The translations under genes were made by a program, and so were the position numbers. The notes under the pieces are model-generated. The model worked only from the letters and a program-made list of their open reading frames with translations, had not been told where the DNA came from and ran no database searches. DNA of 64,000 bases from Leuconostoc gelidum subsp. gelidum KCTC 3527 (GTDB lineage Bacteria > Bacillota > Bacilli > Lactobacillales > Lactobacillaceae): assembly GCF_000166715.1 (NCBI RefSeq), contig NZ_AEMI01000016.1, forward strand, positions 183,614-247,613. Direction: 5' to 3'. Shown piece by piece: positions 25,872 through 34,599 of this stretch (within the stretch, counting starts at the first letter, position 1; each line of letters starts with the position of its first letter).

Positions 25872-27470
25872 TTATTTAGCATATTTATAGTTTTGATAAC
25901 CAACTAATGGATAATTTAGATTTTTAACGGTCTTACTTTGTAGGTGCACATTTGATGTTTGATACAATGGCGTGACGCCATTTTCTTCATTATTAATCTT
26001 GGCTGCTTCTCGTTCTAATTTATAACGTGTATCATTAGCAGTATTTTGACTATTAATCTGTTCATAGACTTTATCATAAGCGTCATTTTTCCAATTTGTA
26101 AAGTTAATAGCACCCTTTGAATAAGCAATATCTAAAAAGTCAATTGGATCATCATAGTCAGTTGACCACGACAGTGTGCCCGCTTGGAAATTATGATTAT
26201 TAAAAGCAGAAATTTCAGCATTTAAAGGTAATCGGTTCAAATTAATCGTGACATCAGGCAATGCAGATTCAATACTTTGCTTCAAGAAAACACCCACTGC
26301 TTTGTAAGAATCAGTATCTGCTGTATTAAGCGTAATAACAATTTTTTTCTGACCTAATTCTAACTGCGCTTTTTTAAGGTATTGCTGTGCTTGTGTTTTA
26401 TTATAGGGTAGTGATAAACCATCATTTAAATCTTTACCAGCAATTTTAATTTCACCGCTCGGTATAATTGACTTTGCTGGTTTAGAGCCATCACCCAATG
26501 CTTCGTCAGCTAATGTTTGACGATTGATTGCTAAACTCACAGCCTTTTTTAAATTAGCGTTACTAACGACTTTGTCCTTAGCATTCCAAACAATAAAGGC
26601 AACACGTCCTGCAGCAGTTTCTTTAATGTCATCAGCATTAGTCTTTTTCAAATTAGACAATACACTACCCGAAACAGTTGCTTCATCTACTTTTTTGGTT
26701 TGAAATTGTTTTGCTGCTAACGTTGTGTCTGTTACTTGAGTCGCTTTAATGGTATCATAGTGCACATTTTTACTATCACTATAGTACTTATTTTTTGCAA
26801 ATTCCCACGTTGTTGATGATTGATTCCACTTTTTAATCGTGTATGCACCATTAGAAACTGTTGTCGCAGCAGTTTGCCCATATTTTTTACCATATTCTTT
26901 CACCTTAGCGCGATTAATAGGATACAGTTGGTTAGCTAAAATAAAATCAAAGTAGGGTACAGGATGTGATAACTGAATTTTAACTGTGTATTGATCAACG
27001 GCCTGAATACCTAACTGGTTCACATTTGCATGATGGTTATAAACAGCATCATATCCAGCAATATCCTTAAAATGATTGGCACGCGTTGATTTTGTTTTTG
27101 GATCCACTTGCCTTTTGACTGAGGAAACAAAATCTTGCGCTGTTACTTTCGTACCATCTGACCATTTTGCATTTTTCCGCAAATGTAGTGTATATACTGT
27201 ATTATTTTCTGTTGGTTTTACAACATTTTGAGCAACACCGGCCACGATTTCACCATTTTTTCCAGTGGTATAAAGGCCTTCTAACGTCTGTACCTCTGCC
27301 CAATTAGCACCTATTTCATCAGCATAATTAGGATCAAGTGTCGATATGTTATTTTGTGTCGCAATACGTAAAACTTTTTCACCCGCTGATTGTTGTGATT
27401 TTGTAGCTACGACAACGCCACCAATGATCACAACGGCAGCCACAAGGCCAATGATAATTTTCTTGTTCAT
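25872..27470 (-). CDS. OppA-family peptide-binding protein without a lipobox
   Basis: 532 aa SBP family 5 protein: IATQNNISTLDPNYADEIG, YTLHLRKNAKWSDGTKVTAQDF and LSTDYDDPIDFLDI are family signatures. The N-terminus is a hydrophobic helix (residues 4-23) without the cysteine of a lipoprotein signal, so it is either a membrane-anchored or a secreted binding protein. No permease or ATPase genes adjoin it, so it must use an Opp system elsewhere or act as a peptide receptor. The upstream leader contains a decayed T-box. Confidence 0.85.
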   Translation of the reverse strand: MNKKIIIGLVAAVVIIGGVVVATKSQQSAGEKVLRIATQNNISTLDPNYADEIGANWAEVQTLEGLYTTGKNGEIVAGVAQNVVKPTENNTVYTLHLRKNAKWSDGTKVTAQDFVSSVKRQVDPKTKSTRANHFKDIAGYDAVYNHHANVNQLGIQAVDQYTVKIQLSHPVPYFDFILANQLYPINRAKVKEYGKKYGQTAATTVSNGAYTIKKWNQSSTTWEFAKNKYYSDSKNVHYDTIKATQVTDTTLAAKQFQTKKVDEATVSGSVLSNLKKTNADDIKETAAGRVAFIVWNAKDKVVSNANLKKAVSLAINRQTLADEALGDGSKPAKSIIPSGEIKIAGKDLNDGLSLPYNKTQAQQYLKKAQLELGQKKIVITLNTADTDSYKAVGVFLKQSIESALPDVTINLNRLPLNAEISAFNNHNFQAGTLSWSTDYDDPIDFLDIAYSKGAINFTNWKNDAYDKVYEQINSQNTANDTRYKLEREAAKINNEENGVTPLYQTSNVHLQSKTVKNLNYPLVGYQNYKYAK

Positions 27471-27635
27471 CTCTCAGTTCCCCTTGATTATGTAATCGAA
27501 TATATTAACATTAACACATATTTAAGAACTAGTGCTATTACAGCTACTGACATTGTCACGCATTAAACTGTGTTTAATACTTCTTCAAGTGCCAAAATTA
27601 AATCAGCAACATTTTCAATATAGCATATAAAAAAA

Positions 27636-27850
27636 CGCAGTCTTATATCTAAGACTGCGGGACAACATCTCGTGTCACTACCCGGTAATTGTTTATATTT
27701 ATAAAAACACACTTACAACGACAATAACTCCGAGACTATTTTCCTGATGCTAGATTGTTCATTTTCACCAAACATGAACCCTCTGTTTAATGCTCAATCA
27801 GCTCTTTTTTCTTAGTTACAAATATCATGTTATGAGTTAATTTTTTGAAC
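27636..27850 (-). promoter_or_regulatory. Degenerate T-box leader upstream of the OppA-like gene
   Basis: The 388-base gap between luxS and the OppA-like gene holds a T-box-like leader. Stem I shows AAGAGCTGA, GTTTGGTGAAA and GGAAAATAGTCTCGGAG, aligned with the metA leader. By that alignment the specifier (27737-27739) reads AUA where metA has AUG. The antiterminator box reads GGGTAGTGACACG (27671-27683) instead of GGGTGGTAACACG, so the UGGN that pairs with the tRNA CCA end is UAGU. A good terminator, CGCAGTCTTA/TAAGACTGCG (27636-27659), has a T-run. No gene or other signal is seen in 27471-27635. Confidence 0.7.
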
Positions 27851-27858
27851 AAATATGT

Positions 27859-28335
27859 TCAGACAACTTTACGTTCAAATGCATCACTTGAAATACATTG
27901 TGCCAAAATAATTTTAGCCCATTCTTTTGCTGAATGTAAACTGTGATCTTTAAAATTACCACAGCTTTCAATTTCAGCAGCTGGTACTTCAGTTATTTCA
28001 TCACTAACAATTTTTTCAAGTACTTTTTTGAATACTTTCGCCAGTGTCTCGGCATCATAATCTACCCACGAAATAACGTGAAATCCTGTACGGCAACCAA
28101 ATGGCGACATATCAATAATCCCATCAATTTCATCACGCACAAGCCCTGCAAATAGATGTTCTAACGTATGCAATCCACCAGTTTCAATGGCTGTTTCATT
28201 AGGTTGTGTCAAACGCAAATCATAGTTTGTAATGCGTCCGCCCTGTGGGCCATCTTGTGACTCAATGACACGTACATAGGGTGCCTTAACCTTTGTGTGA
28301 TCCAATGTAAAACTTTCAACAACTGTTTCTGCCAT
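27859..28335 (-). CDS. luxS: S-ribosylhomocysteine lyase LuxS
   Basis: 158 aa. It splits S-ribosylhomocysteine to homocysteine and DPD (the AI-2 precursor). The metal site HTLEH (about residues 56-60), the second Cys/His region [10 protein letters not shown] and [11 protein letters not shown] are all present. It has an AAAGGAG site and follows the metA-metI-metC-metE-like operon in the same direction, where its homocysteine would be remethylated. Confidence 0.95.
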   Translation of the reverse strand: MAETVVESFTLDHTKVKAPYVRVIESQDGPQGGRITNYDLRLTQPNETAIETGGLHTLEHLFAGLVRDEIDGIIDMSPFGCRTGFHVISWVDYDAETLAKVFKKVLEKIVSDEITEVPAAEIESCGNFKDHSLHSAKEWAKIILAQCISSDAFERKVV

Positions 28336-28443
28336 TATTTTTCTCCTTTAAGCATATCTTCTGGTATTTTATCTCTTATTTTACTCTTTAATATCAGTTT
28401 AGTTCATCGCATTCTCCTAATTCATTAGTCTACACGAAAAATT

Positions 28444-29568
28444 TTAACTTAACTGTTCATCAGCTATTTTTTTAACTAAAGCTAATTTTTGCCATTGATC
28501 AGGAATTGTTAGTACATTACCTTCCTCTGTTGAAGAAAATCCGCACTGTGTCGATAATGCAAGATTACTTTTTGGTACATATTTTTGTGCCGCAATAATG
28601 CGAGATATAATTGCTTTTTCATCTTCTAGATCAGCTGACTTAGAGGTTAATAAGCCAAGAACAATTTCGACATTTTGCCGATTATGCCAAATATCAGACA
28701 GTGGCTTGAAATCCCCCGAACGTGCATCATCGTACTCTAAGAAAAAGCCATCATAATTTAATTGCCCCAAGTATTTTGCAACAGGTCCATACCCACCCTC
28801 GAACAAATAAGTTGATTTAAAATTGCCACGACAAATATGTGTCGATAATTTTAAATCCTTTGGTAAATCTGACAACGCTTTATTAATCACGTAAACATTA
28901 TCTTCAGCAAGTTGTTCATACTTTTCCCGCTCTTTTAGGTTATCACGATTTACATTAAATTGTGTAATTAAATATGCCCAGGTTGTATCATCTAACTGAA
29001 TATAACGCGCACCTAAATCATAAAAGTGTTGCAAAGTATCATGATACGCTTGTGCGATATCATTCAAAAAATCTGTCCAAGTCGCGTAATAGTTTGACCA
29101 CAAATCGGATCGATGATCACGCTTAATGACTAAGGTCGGTGATGGTATCGTCTGTTTCACTTCAATCCCAGTTGGCACAATTGATTGCAGATATGTAAAA
29201 TCCTCAAAAAATGGATGTGCGAAGTTAGCGTGAACTTTACCATTCAAACGTACATTGGTAGTCCGTGTGTTAGCACCATGGAATTTATACGAATTTTCTT
29301 GTTCGTAAAATTCAAAACCTCCGAGTTGCCCTAAAAAGTCTAAATGCCACCATGAGCGATTAAATTCACCATCAGTCACCGCTGATAAACCAGCTTTTAT
29401 CTGCTCATCAACAACTTTTTTTATTTCTTCATGTTGTATGATCAATAACGCTTGTTTATCAATCTGAGCGTTAGCAAATTGCTCACGGGCCTTTTTTAAT
29501 CGATCAGGACGCAAATAAGAGCCAACTTGATCAAAATGATAATGTAGTTTAGTTGTAGTTGTTATCAT
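28444..29568 (-). CDS. MetE C-domain-like methionine synthase (YxjG/YxjH type)
   Basis: 374 aa, a single catalytic barrel without the MetE N-terminal domain. Visible: FDQVGSYLRPDRLKKAR, VTDGEFNRSWWHLDFLG, the zinc-site His and Cys regions STHICRGNFKS and STQCGFSS, and EYDDARSGDF. This group transfers a methyl group to homocysteine; in B. subtilis YxjG/YxjH work with a core MetE-like donor system. It is last in metA-metI-metC, 51 bases behind metC, with a 7-bp hairpin next to its ribosome site. Confidence 0.8.
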   Translation of the reverse strand: MITTTTKLHYHFDQVGSYLRPDRLKKAREQFANAQIDKQALLIIQHEEIKKVVDEQIKAGLSAVTDGEFNRSWWHLDFLGQLGGFEFYEQENSYKFHGANTRTTNVRLNGKVHANFAHPFFEDFTYLQSIVPTGIEVKQTIPSPTLVIKRDHRSDLWSNYYATWTDFLNDIAQAYHDTLQHFYDLGARYIQLDDTTWAYLITQFNVNRDNLKEREKYEQLAEDNVYVINKALSDLPKDLKLSTHICRGNFKSTYLFEGGYGPVAKYLGQLNYDGFFLEYDDARSGDFKPLSDIWHNRQNVEIVLGLLTSKSADLEDEKAIISRIIAAQKYVPKSNLALSTQCGFSSTEEGNVLTIPDQWQKLALVKKIADEQLS

Positions 29569-29580
29569 AAATTTTTACCT

Positions 29581-29607
29581 ACGCTGTTTCGGAGTTATTG
29601 ACAGCGT
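29581..29607 (-). promoter_or_regulatory. Hairpin at the ribosome site of the metE-like gene
   Basis: ACGCTGT and ACAGCGT (7 bp, 13-base loop) lie between metC and the metE-like gene; on the minus strand the stem ends directly before AGGTAAAAATTTATG. It may limit translation or protect the message. On the plus strand it would look like a terminator, but no plus-strand gene precedes it. Confidence 0.4.
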
Positions 29608-29619
29608 TTTTTCCTTTTT

Positions 29620-30759
29620 TTAAATTTGTGCAAGTGCTTGTTCTAAATCAACAATTAAATCATCCGTATCTTCCAAACCAACTGAAAAACGGAGTAATCC
29701 AGGTGAAATACCCACATTAGCCAATGCCTGCGCGTTTAACTCCGCATGACTCATCTTTGGTGGATAGCTAATAATTGTTTCCACTGCGCCTAAACTAACA
29801 GAAAACACTGGTATCTTTAATGCTTCAACAACTGTTCTTGCATGAGCCTCAGAACCGACGTCAAAGCTTAGTACTGCACCACCTGAATTAGCCTGTTTCA
29901 TTTGAATAGCGTATCCTTCATGATTGACTAATCCAGGATACAAGACCCGTGTGACTTTGCTATGTGCTGCAAGATACTCAGCAATTTTTTGAGCAGACCG
30001 ACTGGCATGTGTCATGCGAACACCTAATGTTTTAATACCCCTTAATAGTAACCAAGTATCCAACACCCCTAATGTAGCACCAACAGCATTTTGTATAAAA
30101 TAAATTTTATCAGCTAAGTCTGATCGATTCACCACCACAGCCCCTGCCAAAATATCAGAATGTCCTGCTAAAAACTTTGTCGCTGAATGTACAACAATAT
30201 CTACACCAAGATCTAGCGGTTTTTGTAAAAATGGTGATAAAAATGTGTTATCTGCAATAGTGAAAAGATGGTGTACTTTAGCTAAACGAACTACTGCAGT
30301 AATATCTGTGATGTGTAAAGTAGGATTAGATGGTGTTTCAATGTAAAGTGCTTTTGTTGCTGGTGTAATCGCTGCAGCAACAGCATCCAAATCACTAAAA
30401 TCGACCATGTCGTGTGTTATACCCCATCGTGGCAAAATATCAGTTAAGAGACGAAACGTGCCACCATACACATGTTTACTGACCACAATGTGATCACCAG
30501 CTGATAATGTAAATAAGACACTACTGATTGCTGCCATTCCGGTACTAAATAAATAGCCATGTTTACCATGTTCTAATTTGGCGACAGCCGCTTCCCCGGA
30601 TTCTCGTGTTGGATTACCTGAACGTGCGTAGTCAAAATGACCAAAATTATCGAAATCAGGTTGATTAAATGTCGAACTTAACTGAATTGGTGTATTAATA
30701 GCACCTGAAATAGGGTCATGCATCGTTGTGGCTTGAATAACATTGGTCCAATCACTCAT
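29620..30759 (-). CDS. metC: Cystathionine beta-lyase-type PLP enzyme (MetC)
   Basis: 379 aa Cys/Met metabolism PLP enzyme. The PLP lysine is in HSATKFLAGHSD (about residue 197); YARSGNPTRE, STGMAAISSVL, ETPSNPTL and ADNTFLSP are family motifs. It probably cleaves cystathionine to homocysteine, pyruvate and ammonia, though gamma-lyase activity cannot be excluded. It overlaps metI by four bases; the pair resembles B. subtilis metI-metC. Confidence 0.8.
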   Translation of the reverse strand: MSDWTNVIQATTMHDPISGAINTPIQLSSTFNQPDFDNFGHFDYARSGNPTRESGEAAVAKLEHGKHGYLFSTGMAAISSVLFTLSAGDHIVVSKHVYGGTFRLLTDILPRWGITHDMVDFSDLDAVAAAITPATKALYIETPSNPTLHITDITAVVRLAKVHHLFTIADNTFLSPFLQKPLDLGVDIVVHSATKFLAGHSDILAGAVVVNRSDLADKIYFIQNAVGATLGVLDTWLLLRGIKTLGVRMTHASRSAQKIAEYLAAHSKVTRVLYPGLVNHEGYAIQMKQANSGGAVLSFDVGSEAHARTVVEALKIPVFSVSLGAVETIISYPPKMSHAELNAQALANVGISPGLLRFSVGLEDTDDLIVDLEQALAQI

Positions 30760-31865
30760 AGTTTTGCTCCTTCTATGGCTTGCGTTAAATCATTCAACAA
30801 ATCATCTTTGTCTTCCAAACCAGCACTGACACGTACTAATTGGTCTGTAATACCTAAAACCAGTCGTTGTGCTTGACTCATATCGTGATGCGTTTGTACT
30901 GCAGGAATAGTGATAAGTGTTTCTGGTCCGCCCAAACTTTCAGCAAACGATGCAATGTGTAATCCCTTCAAGAAAGCGTCAACATCATAACCATTGGCTA
31001 AATAAAAACTAATCATGCCACCAACACCTGCATAATTGAGATGTGATACTCCGCTAACATCAACCAGTTTGTCTGCTAAATAATGGCCATTTTCATTGTG
31101 ACGTATCATACGCACATGCAAAGTTTTTAGGCTTCGAATCAATAACCAAGAACTAAATGGATCTAATACCTGGCCGTTTGTCGCCAACACTGTTTCTAGT
31201 TGTACTGCAAGTTCATCAACGCCTGTAATCACGGCTCCGGCTAAAATGTCGTTGTGTCCACCAAGATACTTAGTCGCTGAGTGCACCACAATATCTGCTC
31301 CTAGTGTTAAAGGTTGTTGAAAAATAGGTGTTAAAAAAGTGTTATCAACAGCCAGAATGATATCTGGATATTTTGCCTTCACAACCGCACTTATTTGCTG
31401 GATATCAAATATCTTCATCATCGGATTTGAAGGTGTTTCCAGCCAAATGAGTTTCGTTTTCGGTTGAATTTTTGTTAAAAAATCATCTAAATTACTACAG
31501 GGATCATAGCTTACACCTCGTTGTGTCACAATGCTGTCAAAATAGCGGTAGGTGCCACCGTACAAATCATCACTTGTTAGAAAATGATCTCCTGTTTTAA
31601 GCACCGTAGAAAAAACTAAATCAATGGCAGACATACCCGAACTTGTTGCAAAAGCTTGAATCCCTTGCTCTAAAACAGCTAGTTGTTCTTCTAAAATATG
31701 CCGCGTTGGCGTATTTAAACGTGCGTAATCAAATCCTGTAGATTCACCCAGTCCTGGATGACGATAGGCAGTTGAAAAATATAGTGGTGTCACAATTGCG
31801 CCAGTTTTATTATCATCCGTGCCGTTACCACCTTGCGCTAGAATTGTATCTATTTTTTCAATCAT
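30756..31865 (-). CDS. metI: Cystathionine gamma-synthase / O-acylhomoserine thiolyase (MetI)
   Basis: 369 aa PLP enzyme of the same family as its downstream neighbour. The PLP lysine is in HSATKYLGGHND; also YARLNTPTR, SSGMSAIDLVFS, ETPSNPMM and VDNTFLTP. It would join O-acylhomoserine, made by MetA, with cysteine or sulfide. It overlaps both metA and metC by four bases, so translation is coupled. Which of the two PLP enzymes does which step is inferred from order. Confidence 0.8.
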   Translation of the reverse strand: MIEKIDTILAQGGNGTDDNKTGAIVTPLYFSTAYRHPGLGESTGFDYARLNTPTRHILEEQLAVLEQGIQAFATSSGMSAIDLVFSTVLKTGDHFLTSDDLYGGTYRYFDSIVTQRGVSYDPCSNLDDFLTKIQPKTKLIWLETPSNPMMKIFDIQQISAVVKAKYPDIILAVDNTFLTPIFQQPLTLGADIVVHSATKYLGGHNDILAGAVITGVDELAVQLETVLATNGQVLDPFSSWLLIRSLKTLHVRMIRHNENGHYLADKLVDVSGVSHLNYAGVGGMISFYLANGYDVDAFLKGLHIASFAESLGGPETLITIPAVQTHHDMSQAQRLVLGITDQLVRVSAGLEDKDDLLNDLTQAIEGAKL

Positions 31866-32767
31866 CCCGTTTTTTCTCCTTCACGCGTGTGCTTTAAAGC
31901 TGGTAACAAATCAATCATTTCTATACATTGTGTTCCAGCTATTAATAATTGTCCCCAATTAAAAAATATTTTTTCGGCACTTTTTTGCCAATTATTATGA
32001 GGTTGTCCGTTAACATAATAATTTTTCGGTTGCTGTGTACTGGCATCTTTTTTTATGTCACGTTGATACTCATCTTCTAATGTTGTTGTATCATATTCTA
32101 AATGACCCGTGATATAAGTCGAACGTGCGCGCTCATCACGTAAAATAAACGCACCAGCCAAATCATTTCCCGCAACTTTTAATCGACGCGCGATGCCTTC
32201 ATTTGGAATAGTAAAATATCGCGACTGTGGCATGGTCATTTGTGTTAAGTCGGCAGTCAATTGACTACGTTGATTCAAAATATGATCCACATGGTAAACA
32301 CCATATACTTTTTTTATGCTGTGACGTACGGGAAAGTTACGCTCAGCATATCCGGCACCATAAGCTGACCAGCAAGTAAATAAATTTTCTCTCACATGTG
32401 TTTTTCGCCATATCAATAATTGTTGAAATTCTTGCCAGTAGTCAATCGTTTCAAATTTGATGCGATCAACTGGTGCGCCAGTCACAATTAAACCATCATA
32501 TTTTTTTTGCCAGATATCTTCAAAAGTATCGTAATTTTCTTTAACTACCTCAGCATTGTTTTTAATATGGTGTGACGCTGGAATTGCATAGGTAACGCGC
32601 ACATTAACTGACAAGTGCGTAAGTAACTGTGCAAATTGCCTCTCCGTCTGTAAGCGATTGGGCATGAGATTAACAACTAAAACATTTAAGGTTGGCTGTA
32701 ATATTTTAAATGTACCTAATGTTAATCGTTCACGTTTCAACAAACCATTTTGTAATATGACACTCAT
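31862..32767 (-). CDS. metA: Homoserine O-acyltransferase MetA
   Basis: 301 aa, the usual family length. It activates homoserine with an acyl group, the committed step to methionine. NVLVVNLMPNRLQTE, DGLIVTGAPVDRIKFE, the Cys nucleophile in LFTCWSAYGAGY, KKVYGVYHVDH and ITGHLEYDTTTL are visible. I start at 32767 (AAGGAAGG ribosome site); a longer frame to 32812 enters the T-box terminator region. Acetyl versus succinyl donor cannot be told with confidence. First gene of the T-box-controlled operon. Confidence 0.92.
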   Translation of the reverse strand: MSVILQNGLLKRERLTLGTFKILQPTLNVLVVNLMPNRLQTERQFAQLLTHLSVNVRVTYAIPASHHIKNNAEVVKENYDTFEDIWQKKYDGLIVTGAPVDRIKFETIDYWQEFQQLLIWRKTHVRENLFTCWSAYGAGYAERNFPVRHSIKKVYGVYHVDHILNQRSQLTADLTQMTMPQSRYFTIPNEGIARRLKVAGNDLAGAFILRDERARSTYITGHLEYDTTTLEDEYQRDIKKDASTQQPKNYYVNGQPHNNWQKSAEKIFFNWGQLLIAGTQCIEMIDLLPALKHTREGEKTG

Positions 32768-32813
32768 TTTTTTGCCTTCCTTATTTTTATAATATGAAAA
32801 AGTATCAAACAAA

Positions 32814-33138
32814 AAGCGTCCCGTAATCTATAATATAGATTACGGGACGCTTCAATAACGTGTTACCACCCGGTGTTCATGCAGGGCTCTCGCGCCCACA
32901 CCTTAACGTACGCCCGTTAGAAATCGTCGAGAACATCTGTGAAAACTTCCAGGTTATACGTTGTGCGTTAACGAGCACTGCCGATTTCAACTTACTGCGC
33001 CGTACATATGAGTACTCGCTGGCTCGTATCTATGAAACTCCAAGACCATTTTCCAACTACATATCTTACTCGCTTTCACCAAACACGAGCTCTCTTGTTA
33101 AGACTTAAAATTGTACTTATCTTTTCAATGTTTATGTT
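32814..33138 (-). promoter_or_regulatory. Methionine T-box leader of the metA operon
   Basis: Stem I has AAGAGAGC, GTTTGGTGAAAG and TTGGAAAATGGTCTTGGAG, placing the specifier ATG at 33047-33049 (Met). The T-box GGGTGGTAACACG (32859-32871) carries UGGU to pair with the tRNA ACCA end. The terminator is an almost perfect 19-bp stem (32814-32852) followed by a T-run. Uncharged tRNA-Met would favour the antiterminator and switch on metA-metI-metC-metE-like. Confidence 0.92.
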
Positions 33139-33144
33139 GTACTT

Positions 33145-33173
33145 ACTATAACTTTCATTTTGTGAGATGTCAA
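33145..33173 (-). promoter_or_regulatory. Promoter of the met T-box operon
   Basis: On the minus strand: consensus -35 TTGACA (33168-33173), 17-base spacer, -10 TATAGT (33145-33150). Transcription would begin near 33138, directly before T-box stem I. Confidence 0.8.
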
Positions 33174-33274
33174 CACTTTTTTCAAATTATATTTTTATTT
33201 TTCTCATTTTATAAAATTAAAATCTTTAACAATATTATGGTATACTCTTTATAATGTAATCAAAGGAGCAAATT

Positions 33275-33601
33275 ATGTATCAACCAACACACAATACAAA
33301 CACTGTCGTCGAAGAAAACATTCAACATTCTGGTCGTAATGTCATGTTTTTATCCGCTGATTGGTGCGGCGATTGCCGTGCTATCAAGCCTTTCGTCCAA
33401 AATATTAAAGATACTGTCAGTCAAACTGCTAACTGGTTTGATGCTGATCGTGATGATAACCTGGATGTTGCCACAAAGTACAATATGCGTGGCATCCCCT
33501 CATTCGTTTTGTTTGAAAATGGCACAGAAATATCTCGTATTGGTCACGGTGAGCGTTTAACGCCTAATCAAGTACTTGACTGGTATCAAAAAACTTTGTG
33601 A
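33275..33601 (+). CDS. Thioredoxin-family protein
   Basis: 108 aa thioredoxin fold with active site WCGDC (about residues 30-34, CxxC type, unlike the usual WCGPC) and the cis-Pro loop RGIPSFVLF. LSADWCGDCRAIKPF matches small LAB thioredoxin-like proteins rather than TrxA. It probably reduces disulfides in the cytosol. AAAGGAG ribosome site; a single-gene transcript ending at the bidirectional terminator. Confidence 0.88.
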   Translation: MYQPTHNTNTVVEENIQHSGRNVMFLSADWCGDCRAIKPFVQNIKDTVSQTANWFDADRDDNLDVATKYNMRGIPSFVLFENGTEISRIGHGERLTPNQVLDWYQKTL

Positions 33602-33627
33602 AACATGTCCTAACAACGCTAGCTTAT

Positions 33628-33673
33628 AAAAAAAGAAGTTATCTCCCTAATTAGGGAGATAACTTCTTTTTTT
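33628..33673. terminator. Long bidirectional terminator between trx-like and htrA
   Basis: A perfect 46-base palindrome (23-bp arms: A-run, GAAGTTATCTCCCTAA, then the reverse complement). A- and T-runs on either side let it stop both the thioredoxin gene and htrA. Confidence 0.9.
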
Positions 33674-33675
33674 GA

Positions 33676-34545
33676 CTATTTTTCAGTTTTAGCAATAAAA
33701 TTTTGCACAATGTCTGCTGGAATAGCAAAACCCATTCCCTCAACACTAACACCATCATTTGATGATGCAATTTTTGAAGAATTAATGCCAATAACTTCAC
33801 CCGCTAAATTAATAAGTGGGCCACCAGAATTTCCGGGATTAATTGCAGCATCTGTTTGAATAACTTGAGCCGTACCAAAACCAGTTTGTTGACTTGATAA
33901 CTCACGTCGAGGTGCCGAAATAATACCACTTGTTACTGATGTTGCATAATCAGATCCTAATGGTGAGCCAATTGCTAATACTTGCTGCCCTGATTGTAAG
34001 CCATCAATTTTACCAAATGATGCAGCTGATTTAATAACAGTCGTTTGAACTTTAATCAATGCAATATCTTTTTCAACATCCGTACCCACCACAGTTGCCT
34101 TTATCTTAGCGCCACCTGCTGTAATAACTTGTAAGGCATCAGAATTAGCTACTACATGATTATTGGTAATGATATAAGCGGTACCATTGGTAATCTTATA
34201 AACCACCCCAGAACCTTCAGAAGCTGTTTCAATTTTGGATGAACTTTGACCACCTTCTTGTTGTGTTTGTCCAAATAGTCCTGCAAAACCATCGCTTTGC
34301 TGTGTCGAATTATTTTGTAAATTCTGAACCGTTACCACTGCATTTTTCACTTTATTATATGCTGTCGTGGCGTTATCATTGCTTGTATAGGCAGTTTGTG
34401 CAACCGACGCTTGACCAGATATATGAGCTACTTTTTTGGTAGCTGTTTGCTGTTGAAACCAAGAATTGGTTTGCGTACCAGAATAGACGACACCACCACC
34501 AACAACAGCTGCTACGACAGCCACAGTAATCAGGGAATGTTTCAT
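33676..34545 (-). CDS. htrA: HtrA-type surface serine protease lacking a PDZ domain
   Basis: 289 aa. One N-terminal membrane anchor (about residues 4-23) and a low-complexity linker lead to a trypsin-like domain with His in TNNHVVA, Asp in EKDIALIKV and Ser in PGNSGGPL. It stops just after FAIPADIVQNFIA, where the PDZ domain normally begins, so it is about 100 residues shorter than typical HtrA. The stop is followed at once by a strong terminator. Located right behind ciaRH, whose regulon includes htrA in streptococci. Confidence 0.88.
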   Translation of the reverse strand: MKHSLITVAVVAAVVGGGVVYSGTQTNSWFQQQTATKKVAHISGQASVAQTAYTSNDNATTAYNKVKNAVVTVQNLQNNSTQQSDGFAGLFGQTQQEGGQSSSKIETASEGSGVVYKITNGTAYIITNNHVVANSDALQVITAGGAKIKATVVGTDVEKDIALIKVQTTVIKSAASFGKIDGLQSGQQVLAIGSPLGSDYATSVTSGIISAPRRELSSQQTGFGTAQVIQTDAAINPGNSGGPLINLAGEVIGINSSKIASSNDGVSVEGMGFAIPADIVQNFIAKTEK

Positions 34546-34599
34546 AATATAATCCTCCTCTTATAACATATAATATACCGCAACAATATTTAATGATAA

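Noticed and set aside
27471..27860. Reading the whole luxS-oppA gap as an intact, functional Met T-box
   Set aside because: The UGGN element and the specifier both differ from the working copy, so I report it as degenerate.
32860..33108. Plus-strand open frame of 82 codons upstream of metA
   Set aside because: It lies wholly within the minus-strand T-box leader, whose conserved elements explain the sequence; no ribosome site and no family resemblance.
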